Shown: positions 1 to 9,483 of the stretch, one piece after another | How positions within the stretch are numbered: the stretch's first letter is position 1 | How the letters are laid out: every line of letters starts with the position of its first letter | Source of the DNA: an uncultured beta proteobacterium | GTDB taxonomy: Bacteria > Pseudomonadota > Gammaproteobacteria > Burkholderiales > Burkholderiaceae_C | NCBI GenBank assembly: GCA_903830985.1 | Contig: CAIKVZ010000264.1 | Span: 1-64,000, forward strand | Direction: 5' to 3' | Length of the DNA: 64,000 bases | Notes under the pieces: model-generated | Seen by the model: the letters and a program-made list of their open reading frames with translations, nothing else | Databases searched by the model: none | What the model was told of the DNA's origin: nothing | Position numbers and translations under genes: made by a program

Positions 1-435
1 ACCCAGGCGGCCAAGGAAGCCGGCAACATGGTTGATCTGGATTCGAATCCGACCAAGCTGCTGGAGATCGTGGAGACCGGCAAGGCGCTGCTGATGACGC
101 GTGGCTCGCTCACCACCTTCTCGATCGCCAATGACGTGGCCAAGTACTTTGCCATCATCCCGGCAATCTTCGTGACCACCTATCCGCAGCTGGCCGCGCT
201 CAATGTGATGCAACTGGGCAGCCCGTCATCGGCGATTTTGTCGGCGGTGATCTTCAATGCGCTGATCATCATGTTCCTGATCCCCCTGGCGCTCAAGGGT
301 GTCAAATACCGCGCCGTGGGCGCTGCCACGCTGCTGCGCCGCAATCTGCTGATCTACGGCGTGGGCGGTTTGATCGTGCCCTTCATCGGCATCAAGGCGA
401 TCGACCTGTTGCTGGTCGCAGCGCATCTGACGTGA
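1..435 (+). CDS. kdpB: KdpB, K+-transporting P-type ATPase subunit B (3' end only)
   Basis: C-terminal 144 residues of the ATP-hydrolysing subunit of the KdpFABC high-affinity potassium pump; the rest lies left of the window. The reading frame is open from base 1. The visible part begins in the end of the cytoplasmic P domain (the [19 protein letters not shown] stretch typical of KdpB), continues through [23 protein letters not shown], and ends in the last membrane helices (around [12 protein letters not shown] and the final hydrophobic tail). kdpC follows 34 nt downstream, so the two are co-transcribed in the usual kdpABC order. Identity is secure; nothing can be said about the catalytic DKTG site, which is outside the window. 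Confidence 0.96.
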   Translation, partial: TQAAKEAGNMVDLDSNPTKLLEIVETGKALLMTRGSLTTFSIANDVAKYFAIIPAIFVTTYPQLAALNVMQLGSPSSAILSAVIFNALIIMFLIPLALKGVKYRAVGAATLLRRNLLIYGVGGLIVPFIGIKAIDLLLVAAHLT

Positions 436-469
436 AGCAGTCTCACGCCACACGACTTAAGGAATCCTC

Positions 470-1042
470 ATGAAAAACATTCTTCGTCCCGCACTGGTGC
501 TTTTCTGCGCGCTCACGCTGTTGACCGGCGTTGCCTACCCGCTGCTGGTGACCGGTCTGGCCCAGGCGTTGTTTCCCGCGCAGGCCGGAGGCAGTCTGGT
601 GCTACACGACGGCAAGTCGATCGGATCGAGCCTGATTGGCCAGAACTTCAGCAATCCCAAGAATTTCTGGGGCCGGCCTTCCGCCACCAGCCCCATGGCC
701 TACAACGCCACCTCGTCCAGCGGCTCCAACCTGGGCCCGCTGAACCCGGCGCTGACGGATGCCGTGAAGGGCCGTGTGGAGGCCCTGCGTGCCGTCGATC
801 CGGGCAACACGGCAGCGGTGCCGGTGGATCTGGTCACGGCCTCGGCCAGCGGGCTGGACCCGCACATCAGCCCCGCTGCGGCGCGCTACCAGGTAGCGCG
901 TGTGGCCAAGGCGCGCGGCCTGCCGATCGAGAAGGTGCAGGGCCTGGTCGAGCAGCAGGTGGAGGGCCCGCTGTGGGGTTTTCTCGGTGAATCTCAGATC
1001 AATGTCCTGCGCCTGAACCTCGCGCTGGAGGCACTGCGCTAA
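470..1042 (+). CDS. kdpC: KdpC, K+-transporting ATPase subunit C
   Basis: 190-residue inner-membrane subunit of the KdpFABC potassium pump, which contacts KdpA and KdpB and supports ATP binding. It has one N-terminal membrane helix (about residues 8-32) followed by a periplasmic domain. The family stretches [10 protein letters not shown] and [12 protein letters not shown], and [21 protein letters not shown] near the C-terminus, are plain. The ATG is preceded by AAGGA. It lies between kdpB and the sensor kinase kdpD (44 nt gap), the standard operon layout. Length is normal for the family. Confidence 0.97.
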   Translation: MKNILRPALVLFCALTLLTGVAYPLLVTGLAQALFPAQAGGSLVLHDGKSIGSSLIGQNFSNPKNFWGRPSATSPMAYNATSSSGSNLGPLNPALTDAVKGRVEALRAVDPGNTAAVPVDLVTASASGLDPHISPAAARYQVARVAKARGLPIEKVQGLVEQQVEGPLWGFLGESQINVLRLNLALEALR

Positions 1043-1086
1043 GCTTGCGCTCTCAACCACCCCGATAGCCTGGACCGCTCATTCCC

Positions 1087-3780
1087 TTGGCCAGCCACCC
1101 CGATTCCCGTCCGGACCCCGATCAACTGCTGGAGCAGATCCGCAGCGAGGAGGCGCGGGCGCGGCGCGGCAAGCTGCGCGTCTATTTTGGCGCTAACGCC
1201 GGCGTCGGCAAGACCTACGCCATGCTCAGCGCCGCACAGCGCGAGCTCAAGGCCGGGCGCGATGTGCTGGCGGGGGTGGTGGAAACCCACGGCCGGGGCG
1301 AGACCGCCGAACTACTCTCGGGGCTGCCGCAGTTGCCGCAGCGCGAGCTGCTGTACCGCGGCACGAACTTGCGCGAGTTCGATCTTGACGCCGCGCTGGC
1401 GCGCAGGCCCGATCTGCTGCTGGTGGACGAACTGGCGCATTCGAACGTCGAGGGTTCGCGCCACCCCAAGCGTTGGCAAGACGTGCAGGAACTGCTGGAT
1501 GCGGGCATCGACGTGTGGTCCGCGCTCAATGTCCAGCACCTCGAAAGTCTGAACGACACAGTCGGCACGATCACCGGTATTCGCGTGTACGAGACTGTTC
1601 CCGACACGGTGTTGGAAAACGCCGACGAGATCATCCTGGTGGACGTGACGCCCGATGAGCTGATGGCGCGGCTCAAGGCGGGCAAGGTCTATCTGCCGCA
1701 GCAGGCTGAGCGCGCCGCGCAGAACTTTTTCCGCAAAGGCAATCTGATCGCGCTGCGCGAGATCGCCTTGCGCCGCACCGCCGAGCATGTGGAAGACGAT
1801 GTGCGCAGCTACCGCGTGGAGCAAAGCATCGCGCCGGTCTGGAACACCGAGGGCGCAATCCTGGCCTGCATCGGACCACGTGAGGGCGCGGAGCAAACGG
1901 TGCGCACGGCCGCGCGCCTGGCGGGGCAGCTCAACGTGCGCTGGCACGCTGCCTATGTGGAGACACCCCAACTGCAAAGGCTGGACGCTGCAAAACGAGA
2001 CCACGTGCTGGCCGTGATCAAGCTGGCCGAGGACTTGGGCGCCACCACCGCGGTTCTGGCCGGTAGCGACGCCGCAGTGGAATTGGTGGCGCAGGCGCAA
2101 ATCCTGAATTGCGCCACGCTGGTCGTGGGGCGACCCCGCTCCACCGGCTGGATGGTGCTGGGGCGCACGATGACGCGCCGCCTTGCCCTGCTGGCACCCA
2201 CGCTGGACATCGTGGAAGTGGGTCAGGCAGAAAGCGCTAGGCGCTTGGCGCGCGTGGTGGATCGGGTGCAGGAGGAGGAAGACGCCAGCACGGGTAAGGG
2301 TGCCTGGCCGCGTTACGCCGCAGCAGCCGGGAGTTGTGTCGCCATCACCCTGCTGGCGACGCCGCTGCGCAACCATTTCGAGTTGGCCAACATCGTCATG
2401 CTGTTCCTGCTGGGCACGGTGCTGGTGGCGGTGAAGTATGGCCGCGGACCGGCGGCGCTGGCGGCGGTATGCAACGTGGCAGCGTTCGACTTCTTCTTCG
2501 TCCCGCCACGCCTGTTGTTTGCCGTGAGTGACGTGCAATACCTGATGACCTTTGCCGTGATGCTGGTGGTGGGCTTGCTGACCGGGCAACTCACCGCCGG
2601 ACTGCGCTTTCAGGCGCGAATTTCCGCCAGCCGCGAGCGTCGTGCGCAACTGCTGTTCGAACTCACGCGCGACCTCTCGGCAGCCCTGATGAGTACCCAG
2701 GTGGCTGAACTCGGCGTGGCTGCCGTACAGCGCAATTTCGGTGGCAGCGCCCTGGTGCTGGCGACCGACGTGAATGACCAGTTGCTGTTGCCCAGCCTTG
2801 CCCCCAACGGCTTCGACGCCAGCGTCGCCGACTGGGCCTTTCGCAATGAACAGCCTGCCGGTCTGGCCACGTCCACGCTGGCATCGCAATCCTGGCACTA
2901 TGTGCCGCTGAAGGCGGCGATGCGCGTGCGCGGCGTGCTTGCCCTGCAACCCGCGCAGGCACGTTGGCTGCTGATCCCTGAGCAGGTGAAACAGCTTGAC
3001 ACGCTGGCCCGGCAGATCGCGATTGCACTGGAGCGCGTGCACTATGTGGACATTGCGCAGCAGGCAGTGGTGGAGATGGAGTCGGAGCGCCTGCGCAATG
3101 CCTTGCTGGCCGCGATCTCGCACGATGTGAGAACGCCCCTGACAGCGCTGATCGGTTTGGCCGAGTCCTTGCGGCAGTCGCAGCCACCCTTGGGTGCAGA
3201 CCAAGCCGATACAGCGCAAGCCCTGGTCGCTCAGGCCCGGGAACTCAACGCGCTGGTCAACAACCTGCTGGAGATGGCGCGACTGCAAAGCGGCGCGGTG
3301 CGCTTGCGCATGGAATGGCAGTCCGTGGAGGAGGCCGTCGGAGGCGCCATCCGCGCAGCGCGTCCGGCCTTGGGGCAACAGGAGGTGCTGACCGAACTGC
3401 CGGCCGATTTGCCGCTGGTCGAGTTTGACGCTGCGCTGATCGAACGGGTATTGGTGAATCTGCTGGAGAATGCTGCCAAGTATGGCGCTCCACCGATTGT
3501 CATTGCCGCGAAAACCACAGCCGACACCTTGGTGCTCACGGTGCGCGACCACGGCCCCGGTCTGCCGGCGGCGCTCCGGGGCCGCGAGCATGAGCTGTTC
3601 GAAAAATTTGCGCGCGGGGAAGTCGAGTCTGTCACCCCCGGCGTCGGCCTGGGTCTGGCGATCTGCAAAGCCGTGGTCGATGCGCACGGCGGAACAATGA
3701 GTGCGTGCAACGGCGCCGAGGGTGGCGCCGAATTCAGCGTCACGCTGCCGCGCAAGCCCGCACCCGAGGCGATCGAGTGA
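1087..3780 (+). CDS. kdpD: KdpD, osmosensitive K+ sensor histidine kinase
   Basis: 897-residue membrane sensor kinase that controls the kdp operon through KdpE in response to low potassium or osmotic stress. Domains in order: N-terminal KdpD ATP-binding domain with the Walker A GANAGVGKT (35-43) and LLLVDELAHSN (Walker B region); a universal-stress-protein-like domain (about 250-370); four closely spaced membrane helices (about 400-500); a GAF-like region; HisKA with His679 in the ISHDVRTPLTAL H-box; HATPase with the N box NLLENAAKYG and GVGLGLAI. The best start is a TTG at 1087, giving MASHPDSRPDPDQLLEQIRSEE; no upstream ATG fits the family N-terminus. The stop is followed at once by kdpE. 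Confidence 0.96.
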   Translation: MASHPDSRPDPDQLLEQIRSEEARARRGKLRVYFGANAGVGKTYAMLSAAQRELKAGRDVLAGVVETHGRGETAELLSGLPQLPQRELLYRGTNLREFDLDAALARRPDLLLVDELAHSNVEGSRHPKRWQDVQELLDAGIDVWSALNVQHLESLNDTVGTITGIRVYETVPDTVLENADEIILVDVTPDELMARLKAGKVYLPQQAERAAQNFFRKGNLIALREIALRRTAEHVEDDVRSYRVEQSIAPVWNTEGAILACIGPREGAEQTVRTAARLAGQLNVRWHAAYVETPQLQRLDAAKRDHVLAVIKLAEDLGATTAVLAGSDAAVELVAQAQILNCATLVVGRPRSTGWMVLGRTMTRRLALLAPTLDIVEVGQAESARRLARVVDRVQEEEDASTGKGAWPRYAAAAGSCVAITLLATPLRNHFELANIVMLFLLGTVLVAVKYGRGPAALAAVCNVAAFDFFFVPPRLLFAVSDVQYLMTFAVMLVVGLLTGQLTAGLRFQARISASRERRAQLLFELTRDLSAALMSTQVAELGVAAVQRNFGGSALVLATDVNDQLLLPSLAPNGFDASVADWAFRNEQPAGLATSTLASQSWHYVPLKAAMRVRGVLALQPAQARWLLIPEQVKQLDTLARQIAIALERVHYVDIAQQAVVEMESERLRNALLAAISHDVRTPLTALIGLAESLRQSQPPLGADQADTAQALVAQARELNALVNNLLEMARLQSGAVRLRMEWQSVEEAVGGAIRAARPALGQQEVLTELPADLPLVEFDAALIERVLVNLLENAAKYGAPPIVIAAKTTADTLVLTVRDHGPGLPAALRGREHELFEKFARGEVESVTPGVGLGLAICKAVVDAHGGTMSACNGAEGGAEFSVTLPRKPAPEAIE

Positions 3781-3782
3781 GC

Positions 3783-4487
3783 ATGCCAGCGCCCGTGGCC
3801 ATCGTCATTGAAGATGAACCGCAGATCCGCCGCTTCGTGCGCGGCGCCCTGGAAGCCGAGGGCTGGCAGGTGTATGAGGCCGATACGGCGCAGCGTGGCC
3901 TGACCGAAGCCGGCACGCGCAAACCCGACCTGCTGGTGCTGGATCTGGGGCTGCCGGATCGCGATGGGCTGGACGTGATCCGCGATGTGCGCGGCTGGTC
4001 CAAGGTGGCCATCATCGTGCTGTCGGCCCGTGTCGATGAAGCGGACAAGATCGCCGCACTCGACGCCGGCGCCGACGACTACCTCACCAAACCGTTTGGC
4101 GTCGGGGAACTGCTGGCCCGCGTGCGCGCCAACCTGCGCCGACCGCGCGCCGGCGCTGATGACAGTGGCGAAGCGGTTGACCCGTTGTTTCGCTTTGGCG
4201 AGGTGGAAATCGACCGGGTGGCGCGTGTGGTGCGTCGTGCTGGCAGCGAGGTGCACCTCACGCCCATCGAGTACCGACTGCTCTGCGTATTGATCGCCAA
4301 CGCCGGACGCGTGCTGACGCACCGCCAACTGCTGCGCGAGGTCTGGGGCCCGACGCATGCCGAGCAAAGCCACTACCTGCGCATCTACATGGGCCATCTG
4401 CGGCAAAAGCTGGAATTGGATCCGGCGCAGCCGCGCCATTTGCTGACCGAAACCGCAGTGGGCTATCGGCTGTTGCGTGAACCCTGA
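3783..4487 (+). CDS. kdpE: KdpE, OmpR-family response regulator
   Basis: 234-residue DNA-binding response regulator partnered with KdpD. The receiver domain has the acidic pocket E10-D11-E12, phospho-acceptor Asp54 (LLVLDLGLPDRDG) and the conserved Lys in DDYLTKPFG. The winged-helix output domain (about 130-230) contains HLTPIEYRLL and THRQLLREVWG. Either ATG 3783 or GTG 3777 could start it; the GTG overlaps the kdpD stop, so translation is probably coupled. It converges on gshB with only 3 nt between the stops. All key receiver residues are intact. Confidence 0.95.
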   Translation: MPAPVAIVIEDEPQIRRFVRGALEAEGWQVYEADTAQRGLTEAGTRKPDLLVLDLGLPDRDGLDVIRDVRGWSKVAIIVLSARVDEADKIAALDAGADDYLTKPFGVGELLARVRANLRRPRAGADDSGEAVDPLFRFGEVEIDRVARVVRRAGSEVHLTPIEYRLLCVLIANAGRVLTHRQLLREVWGPTHAEQSHYLRIYMGHLRQKLELDPAQPRHLLTETAVGYRLLREP

Positions 4488-4490
4488 ACG

Positions 4491-5435
4491 CTACTTCAGC
4501 GCCTGCTCCAGCGCGTCGATGAACAGCGCGGCCACGTCGCAGCCGGTCTGGTCGAAGATCTCCTGAAAGCAGGTCGGGCTGGTGACGTTGACTTCGGTCA
4601 GGCAGTCGCCGATCACGTCCAGCCCCACCAGCAGCAGTCCGCGCGCCGCCAATACCGGGCCCAGGGCGTTGCCGATCTCCAGGTCGCGCGCGCTCAGGGC
4701 CTGGGCCACGCCCTTGCCGCCCGCCGCGAGGTTGCCACGCACTTCGCTGCCCTGCGGAATGCGCGCCAGGCAAAAGGGCACGGGCTTGCCGCCGATCACC
4801 AGCACGCGCTTGTCGCCGTGCACGATCTCGGGCAGGAACTTCTGCACCATCAGGCTCTGCGCGCCATGGCGGTTCAAGGTCTCGGTGATGGAGCCCAGGT
4901 TCATGCCGTCCGGACCGACGCGAAAGATGCCCATGCCGCCCATGCCGTCCAGGGGCTTGAGGATGATGTCCTGATGCTCGGCATGGAAGCGTTTGATGTC
5001 GGCCTCGTCGCGCGTCACCAGGGTCGGGCCGATGAACTGCGCGAACTCCATGATGGCCAGCTTTTCCGGGTGGTTGCGCAGCGCAGCCGGCTTGTTGAAG
5101 ACGCGCGCGCCTTCGCGCTCGGCCTGCTCCAGCAGGTGCGTGGCGTAGAAGTACTCGCTGTCAAAAGGTGGATCCTTGCGCATGATGATGGCGTCGAAGT
5201 CCTTCAGGGCCACGGCCCGCGTGCCGTCCACGCTGAACCAGGCCGTCTTGTCGCCGGTCAGCGTGAGGTCGCGCACATGGGCTGTGACCAGGGCCCCGCG
5301 CTGCCACAGCAGATCTTGCTGCTCGCAGGCCGCCACGCGATGCCCGCGGCGCTGCGCCTCGCGCATCATGGAAAAAGTGGTGTCCTTGTAGATCTTGAAG
5401 GATTCGAGGGGGTCGGCGACGAAGAGGATGTTCAT
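4491..5435 (-). CDS. gshB: Glutathione synthetase
   Basis: 314-residue ATP-grasp ligase that joins gamma-glutamylcysteine and glycine, the second step of glutathione synthesis. The N-terminus MNILFVADPLESFKIYKDTT and the stretches MRKDPPFDSEYFYATHLLE, ILKPLDGMGGMGIFR (ATP-grasp phosphate-binding loop) and GLDVIGDCLTEVNVTSPT (metal-binding region) are diagnostic. Length matches the bacterial GshB family. gshA lies about 2.7 kb upstream on the same strand, with kup and a GNAT gene between them. Confidence 0.97.
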   Translation of the reverse strand: MNILFVADPLESFKIYKDTTFSMMREAQRRGHRVAACEQQDLLWQRGALVTAHVRDLTLTGDKTAWFSVDGTRAVALKDFDAIIMRKDPPFDSEYFYATHLLEQAEREGARVFNKPAALRNHPEKLAIMEFAQFIGPTLVTRDEADIKRFHAEHQDIILKPLDGMGGMGIFRVGPDGMNLGSITETLNRHGAQSLMVQKFLPEIVHGDKRVLVIGGKPVPFCLARIPQGSEVRGNLAAGGKGVAQALSARDLEIGNALGPVLAARGLLLVGLDVIGDCLTEVNVTSPTCFQEIFDQTGCDVAALFIDALEQALK

Positions 5436-5518
5436 GTTTTGGGGGGGTCAGGGTGAACGGGGTATTGGGTACTGTCGCACAAACCTGTGGCACTTTCCCG
5501 GGGCGGTTGGCAAAGTGC

Positions 5519-6076
5519 TTATGCGCGGGGATTGACCAGGGCGTTGAGCACCATGTCTTCCCACTTTCCGGCAATCTTCAGATAGGAGCGCGCGACGCCC
5601 TCGCGCTCGAAGCCCAGGGCCCGCAGCAGTTGCGCGCTGCGCTGATTGGCCGGCATGTGGTTCGCCATGATGCGGTGCAGGCCGACCTGGTCAAACACGT
5701 GCGCAATGCCGGCCTGCGCCACCTCGCGCATCAGGCCCTGGCCCTGGCAGGCATGGTCCACCGAATAGCCCAGATGACAGGCCTGCAAGGGGCCGCGCAC
5801 GATGTTGGTGAAGTTGCAGGCGGCAAGCATGGTTTGCGCGTCCGCATCGAGCGCGATGAACTGCAGCGAACTGCCGTCGAGCCAGCCCTGCCAGGCGCGC
5901 TGCGCGGCCTGCTCGCAGGCCTGGGTCAGCGAGGTGGTCGTCGGGTCTCTGGCGGGCTCCCAGGGGGCTAGATGAGTCTGATTGCGTTGCCTGTAGGCCA
6001 GCAGCAGCTCGGCATTGCCAGGGTGCAGCAGCGTGAGCACGCAGCGCGGCGTGGTAATGCAGGGCAGGGGCTGCAT
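5519..6076 (-). CDS. GNAT family N-acetyltransferase (RimJ/RimL type)
   Basis: 185-residue predicted acetyl-CoA-dependent N-acetyltransferase. The ITTPRCVLTLLHPGNAELLL opening, LGYSVDHACQGQGLMREVAQAG (acetyl-CoA binding motif A) and HRIMANHMPANQRSAQLLRALGFEREG (motif B) are characteristic of the RimJ/RimL branch that modifies protein N-termini or small amines. The actual substrate cannot be read from sequence. It lies 28 nt downstream of kup and may be co-transcribed with it. Length is normal. Confidence 0.88.
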   Translation of the reverse strand: MQPLPCITTPRCVLTLLHPGNAELLLAYRQRNQTHLAPWEPARDPTTTSLTQACEQAAQRAWQGWLDGSSLQFIALDADAQTMLAACNFTNIVRGPLQACHLGYSVDHACQGQGLMREVAQAGIAHVFDQVGLHRIMANHMPANQRSAQLLRALGFEREGVARSYLKIAGKWEDMVLNALVNPRA

Positions 6077-6104
6077 GGCCTGTCAGGCTGGCGCTGGCAA
6101 GCGC

Positions 6105-7991
6105 TCAGATCTCGATCTTCGAGCCCAGCTCCACCACCGCGTTGTTTGGCAACTGCAGAAATTCCGCTGCGCCGCTGGCGTTGTGGTGCATCTGCGCGAA
6201 CAGCTTCTCGCGCCACTGCGCCATGCCGCCGCCAATCGTCGGGATGACGATGTCGCGCGACAGGAAGTAGCTGGTGGTCATGGCGTCGAGTTCGCAACCG
6301 CGCCCGCGCAGTTGTTGCAGCGCCTTGGGAATGTTGGGGTCGTTCTTGAAGCCGTAGTTCACCAGCACCTGCCAGCAGTCGTGGCCCAGGGATTCGATTT
6401 CGACGCGTTTGCTCAGGCCGATCCACGGCACTTCGTGGTTGCGCACGGTGACGAACAGGTTGATCGCGTGCAGCACCTTGTTGTGTTTCAGGTTGTGCAG
6501 CATGGCATTGGGCACGGTGCCCTGATCGGCAGTCAGGAACACCGCTGTGCCGGCAACGCGCGTGGGCGGGCTGATGAACACCGCTTCCAGGAAACTGGTC
6601 AGGTCGATGGCGTCGGCGCGCAGCTTGGCGTTGAGCAGGCGTCGACCGTCCTTCCAGGTCGACATGATGGTGTACAAGCCGACCGCCATCACCAGTGGAA
6701 ACCAGCCACCCTGCAGGATCTTCAAGGAGTTGGAAGCAAAAAACGCGGCATCGATGGTGAAGAAAAAAGCGGTGGAGAACAGGCACAGGGGCAGGGGGTA
6801 GTTCCAGCCGTAGCGCAGCACGAAGAAGGTCAGGACCGTGGTGATGATCATCACCAGGCTGACCGAAATGCCATAGGCGGCGGCCAGGGCTGAGGACGAG
6901 CCGAACAGCGTGACGGCGGTGACCACGCCGGCCAGCAGGGTCCAGTTGACGGCCGGGATGTAGATCTGGCCGGTGTCGCGAATGGAGGTATGCAGGATCG
7001 ACAGGCGCGGCAAAAATCCCAGCTGAATGGTCTGTTTGGTGGCCGAAAAAGCGCCGGAGATCAGCGCCTGGGAGGCGATGACGGTGGCCGCCGTGGCCAG
7101 CACCACCAGGGGAATCAGCGCCCAGTCCGGCGACATCAAAAAGAAGGGGTTTTCCGCCGCCTTGGGATTCGCCAGCACCAGCGCCCCCTGGCCGAAGTAG
7201 TTCAGCATCAGCGAGGGCATGACCAGGCTGAACCAGGCAATGCGGATCGGCTCCTTGCCGAAATGGCCCATGTCGGCGTACAGCGCCTCGGCTCCGGTCA
7301 GGCACAGGAACACCGCGCCCAGGGTGATGAAGGCCACGCCAAAGTGCGTTGCGCCGAAGTGGAAGGCGTACAGGGGTGAGATGGCCACGAGAACGTGTGG
7401 GTTCGATGCGATCTGCACCACGCCCAGGATGGCAATCACCAGGAACCAGAGCACCATCACCGGGCCGAACAGCTTGCCGATGTCGCTGGTGCCGCGCCGC
7501 TGCATCATGAACAGCACAAACAGCACTGCCAGCGACAGCGGTACGACGTAGGGCTTGGCGGCCGGCGTGGCAATTTCCAGACCTTCGACGGCGGACAGCA
7601 CGGAGATCGCCGGGGTGATGACGCCGTCGCCAAAGAACAGCGCCACGCCAAATACACCCACCACCAGCAGCACGCGGCGCAGTCGCTGGTTGTCCTTGAC
7701 GGAGATGGAGGCCAGCGCCAACAGCGCCATCAGTCCACCCTCGCCGTGGTTGTCGGCGCGCATGATGAGCACGATGTATTTGATGGTGACGATGATCGTC
7801 AGCGCCCAGAAAAACAGCGACAGCACGCCCAATACGTTCTCGTGCGTGATCGGCACGTGACCGCTGGCGAAAACTTCCTTGAAGGCGTAAAGAACGCTGG
7901 TGCCGATGTCGCCATAGACGACGCCGATGGCGCCCAGGGTGAGCACCGTGAGAGACGATTTTGAACTTGCCACAAGCTGACCCCGACCCAT
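6105..7991 (-). CDS. kup: Kup family potassium uptake transporter
   Basis: 628-residue inner-membrane K+/H+ symporter. The N-terminal stretch [21 protein letters not shown] is the KUP signature; about twelve membrane helices follow (for example [20 protein letters not shown] and [12 protein letters not shown]), then a cytoplasmic C-terminal region from about residue 460 containing [14 protein letters not shown] and [16 protein letters not shown]. Start taken at the ATG at 7991 ([14 protein letters not shown]); a few residues shorter is also possible. It lies between gshA and a GNAT gene, close to kdpDE, so two potassium systems sit near each other. A palindrome just upstream could be a control site. 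Confidence 0.95.
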   Translation of the reverse strand: MGRGQLVASSKSSLTVLTLGAIGVVYGDIGTSVLYAFKEVFASGHVPITHENVLGVLSLFFWALTIIVTIKYIVLIMRADNHGEGGLMALLALASISVKDNQRLRRVLLVVGVFGVALFFGDGVITPAISVLSAVEGLEIATPAAKPYVVPLSLAVLFVLFMMQRRGTSDIGKLFGPVMVLWFLVIAILGVVQIASNPHVLVAISPLYAFHFGATHFGVAFITLGAVFLCLTGAEALYADMGHFGKEPIRIAWFSLVMPSLMLNYFGQGALVLANPKAAENPFFLMSPDWALIPLVVLATAATVIASQALISGAFSATKQTIQLGFLPRLSILHTSIRDTGQIYIPAVNWTLLAGVVTAVTLFGSSSALAAAYGISVSLVMIITTVLTFFVLRYGWNYPLPLCLFSTAFFFTIDAAFFASNSLKILQGGWFPLVMAVGLYTIMSTWKDGRRLLNAKLRADAIDLTSFLEAVFISPPTRVAGTAVFLTADQGTVPNAMLHNLKHNKVLHAINLFVTVRNHEVPWIGLSKRVEIESLGHDCWQVLVNYGFKNDPNIPKALQQLRGRGCELDAMTTSYFLSRDIVIPTIGGGMAQWREKLFAQMHHNASGAAEFLQLPNNAVVELGSKIEI

Positions 7992-8068
7992 GCGAGGTTC
8001 CGTTCCGATTGGGAGGGGTATTTTGCGCCCGGCGCCCGTAACCCGCCTGTCAGGTCGGCGCTATTTTG

Positions 8069-8111
8069 CGAATATAGTCAACATGTTGCAGTGCAACAAC
8101 TTGACTATTCG
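8069..8111. promoter_or_regulatory. Compound palindrome between gshA 3' end and kup 5' end
   Basis: Outer arms CGAATATAGTCAA (8069-8081) and TTGACTATTCG (8101-8111) are complementary apart from a 2-nt bulge. Inside are GTTGCA-G-TGCAAC (8085-8097) and the 10-bp perfect palindrome CAACATGTTG (8079-8088). The right arm overlaps the gshA stop. It could be a transcript hairpin ending gshA (it lacks a clear U-tract) or an operator for kup. The function is inferred; the symmetry is seen. Confidence 0.45.
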
Positions 8112-9376
8112 TAAACCTCGGCCTGTGGATCCGTCGCTTCCAGCTCGTAACTGGCTGCCAGCATGGCCAGACGCGCGATCACGCCGTACATGTAAAACCG
8201 GTTGGGCGCGCTGGCGCCGGGCTTGATGCCGGCCTGCGGCAGGTGCGTGCTGTGCTCGAAAGCCAGCGGCACGAAGCTCGACCCGGGCGCGCTGAGGTCT
8301 TCGTCCTCGCCGCGCTCGGCATGGATGCGGTAGAAGCCCCCCACCACGTAGCGGTCCATCATGTAGACCACGGGCTCGGCCACGGCGTCGTGCATGCGCT
8401 CGCAGGTCAGCACGCCTTCTTGCAGGATAAGTCCGCTGCCCGGGACTTTGCCGTCGCTGCGCTGCAAGGCGTCGAGGGACTTCACGTCGCGCACCGTGAT
8501 CAGGCCTGCGCTCCCGGAGCCGTTGTCGCCCTTGACCACGACGAAAGGTTTTTCCGGAATGCCGTATTCCTTGTACTTGCGCCGGATCTTGCCGAGCAGC
8601 GCGTCCACGCCGCTGCGCAAGCCTTCCATGCCGGCCTCTTGCGTCAGGTCCAGCGCGCCGCAGGGGCTGAACATGGGGTTGATGAGCCAGGGGTCAACGC
8701 CCAGCAACTTGCCAAAGCGCTTCGAGACCTCTTCGTAGCTCTGGAAATGCCGGCTCTTGCGCCGCACCGACCAGCTGGCGTGCAGCGGCGGCAGCAGGTA
8801 CTGCTCGTTCAGGTCTTCCAGGATGCCGGGCACGCCGGCGCGCAAGTCGTTGTTCAGCAGGATGGTGCAGGGGTCGAAGTGCTTCAGGCCCAGGCGCCCC
8901 TTGCTGCGCAGCACCGGCTCGAGCGTCACGCTCTCGCCGTTGGGCAACTCGATGGTGGTGTTTTCCTTGATCTCCGGACTGATGGAGCCGATGCGCACGT
9001 TCAGCCCGGCCATGTGGAAGATGCGCCGCAATTGCGCCAGGTTCGACAGGTAAAAGCTGTTGAGGGCGCGGCTTTCCGGGATCAGCAGCAGATTCTTGGC
9101 CTCCGGGCAGATCTTCTCGATCGCAGCCATGGCCGCCTGCACCGCCAGTGGCAGCATTTCGGGCGTGAGGTTGTGCCAGCCACCCGGATACAGGTCGGTG
9201 TCGACGGGTGCGAGCTTGAAGCCCGCATTGCGGATGTCAACGGAACTGTAGAACGGCGGCGTGTGCTCCATCCACTCCAGGCGGAACCAGCGCTCGATCG
9301 CCGGCATGGAGTCCAGCACGCGCTGCTCAAGTTCATTGATGGGACCGGTCAGGGCTGTGATGAGGTGCGGAACCAT
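8105..9376 (-). CDS. gshA: Glutamate--cysteine ligase (T. ferrooxidans type)
   Basis: 423-residue enzyme making gamma-glutamylcysteine, the first step of glutathione synthesis. It belongs to the proteobacterial GshA family first described in Thiobacillus ferrooxidans, unrelated in sequence to E. coli GshA. Diagnostic stretches are MEHTPPFYSSVDIRNAGFK, YPGGWHNL, ARGGVVKGDNGSGSAGL-like VVVKGDNGSGSAGLITV and NRFYMYGVIARLAMLAASYE at the end. The ATG at 9376 gives the usual N-terminus MVPHLITALTGPI. It is upstream of kup and gshB on the same strand. Confidence 0.94.
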   Translation of the reverse strand: MVPHLITALTGPINELEQRVLDSMPAIERWFRLEWMEHTPPFYSSVDIRNAGFKLAPVDTDLYPGGWHNLTPEMLPLAVQAAMAAIEKICPEAKNLLLIPESRALNSFYLSNLAQLRRIFHMAGLNVRIGSISPEIKENTTIELPNGESVTLEPVLRSKGRLGLKHFDPCTILLNNDLRAGVPGILEDLNEQYLLPPLHASWSVRRKSRHFQSYEEVSKRFGKLLGVDPWLINPMFSPCGALDLTQEAGMEGLRSGVDALLGKIRRKYKEYGIPEKPFVVVKGDNGSGSAGLITVRDVKSLDALQRSDGKVPGSGLILQEGVLTCERMHDAVAEPVVYMMDRYVVGGFYRIHAERGEDEDLSAPGSSFVPLAFEHSTHLPQAGIKPGASAPNRFYMYGVIARLAMLAASYELEATDPQAEVYE

Positions 9377-9483
9377 GCGGTGCTTTGTTAAGTCGGTGTA
9401 GATGAGTGCTATGAGATTGGGGCGATCTGCGTCCTTGCAACACAGGGCCCGACTTTACTTTGCGCCGGTGACAAGCCAGTGAA

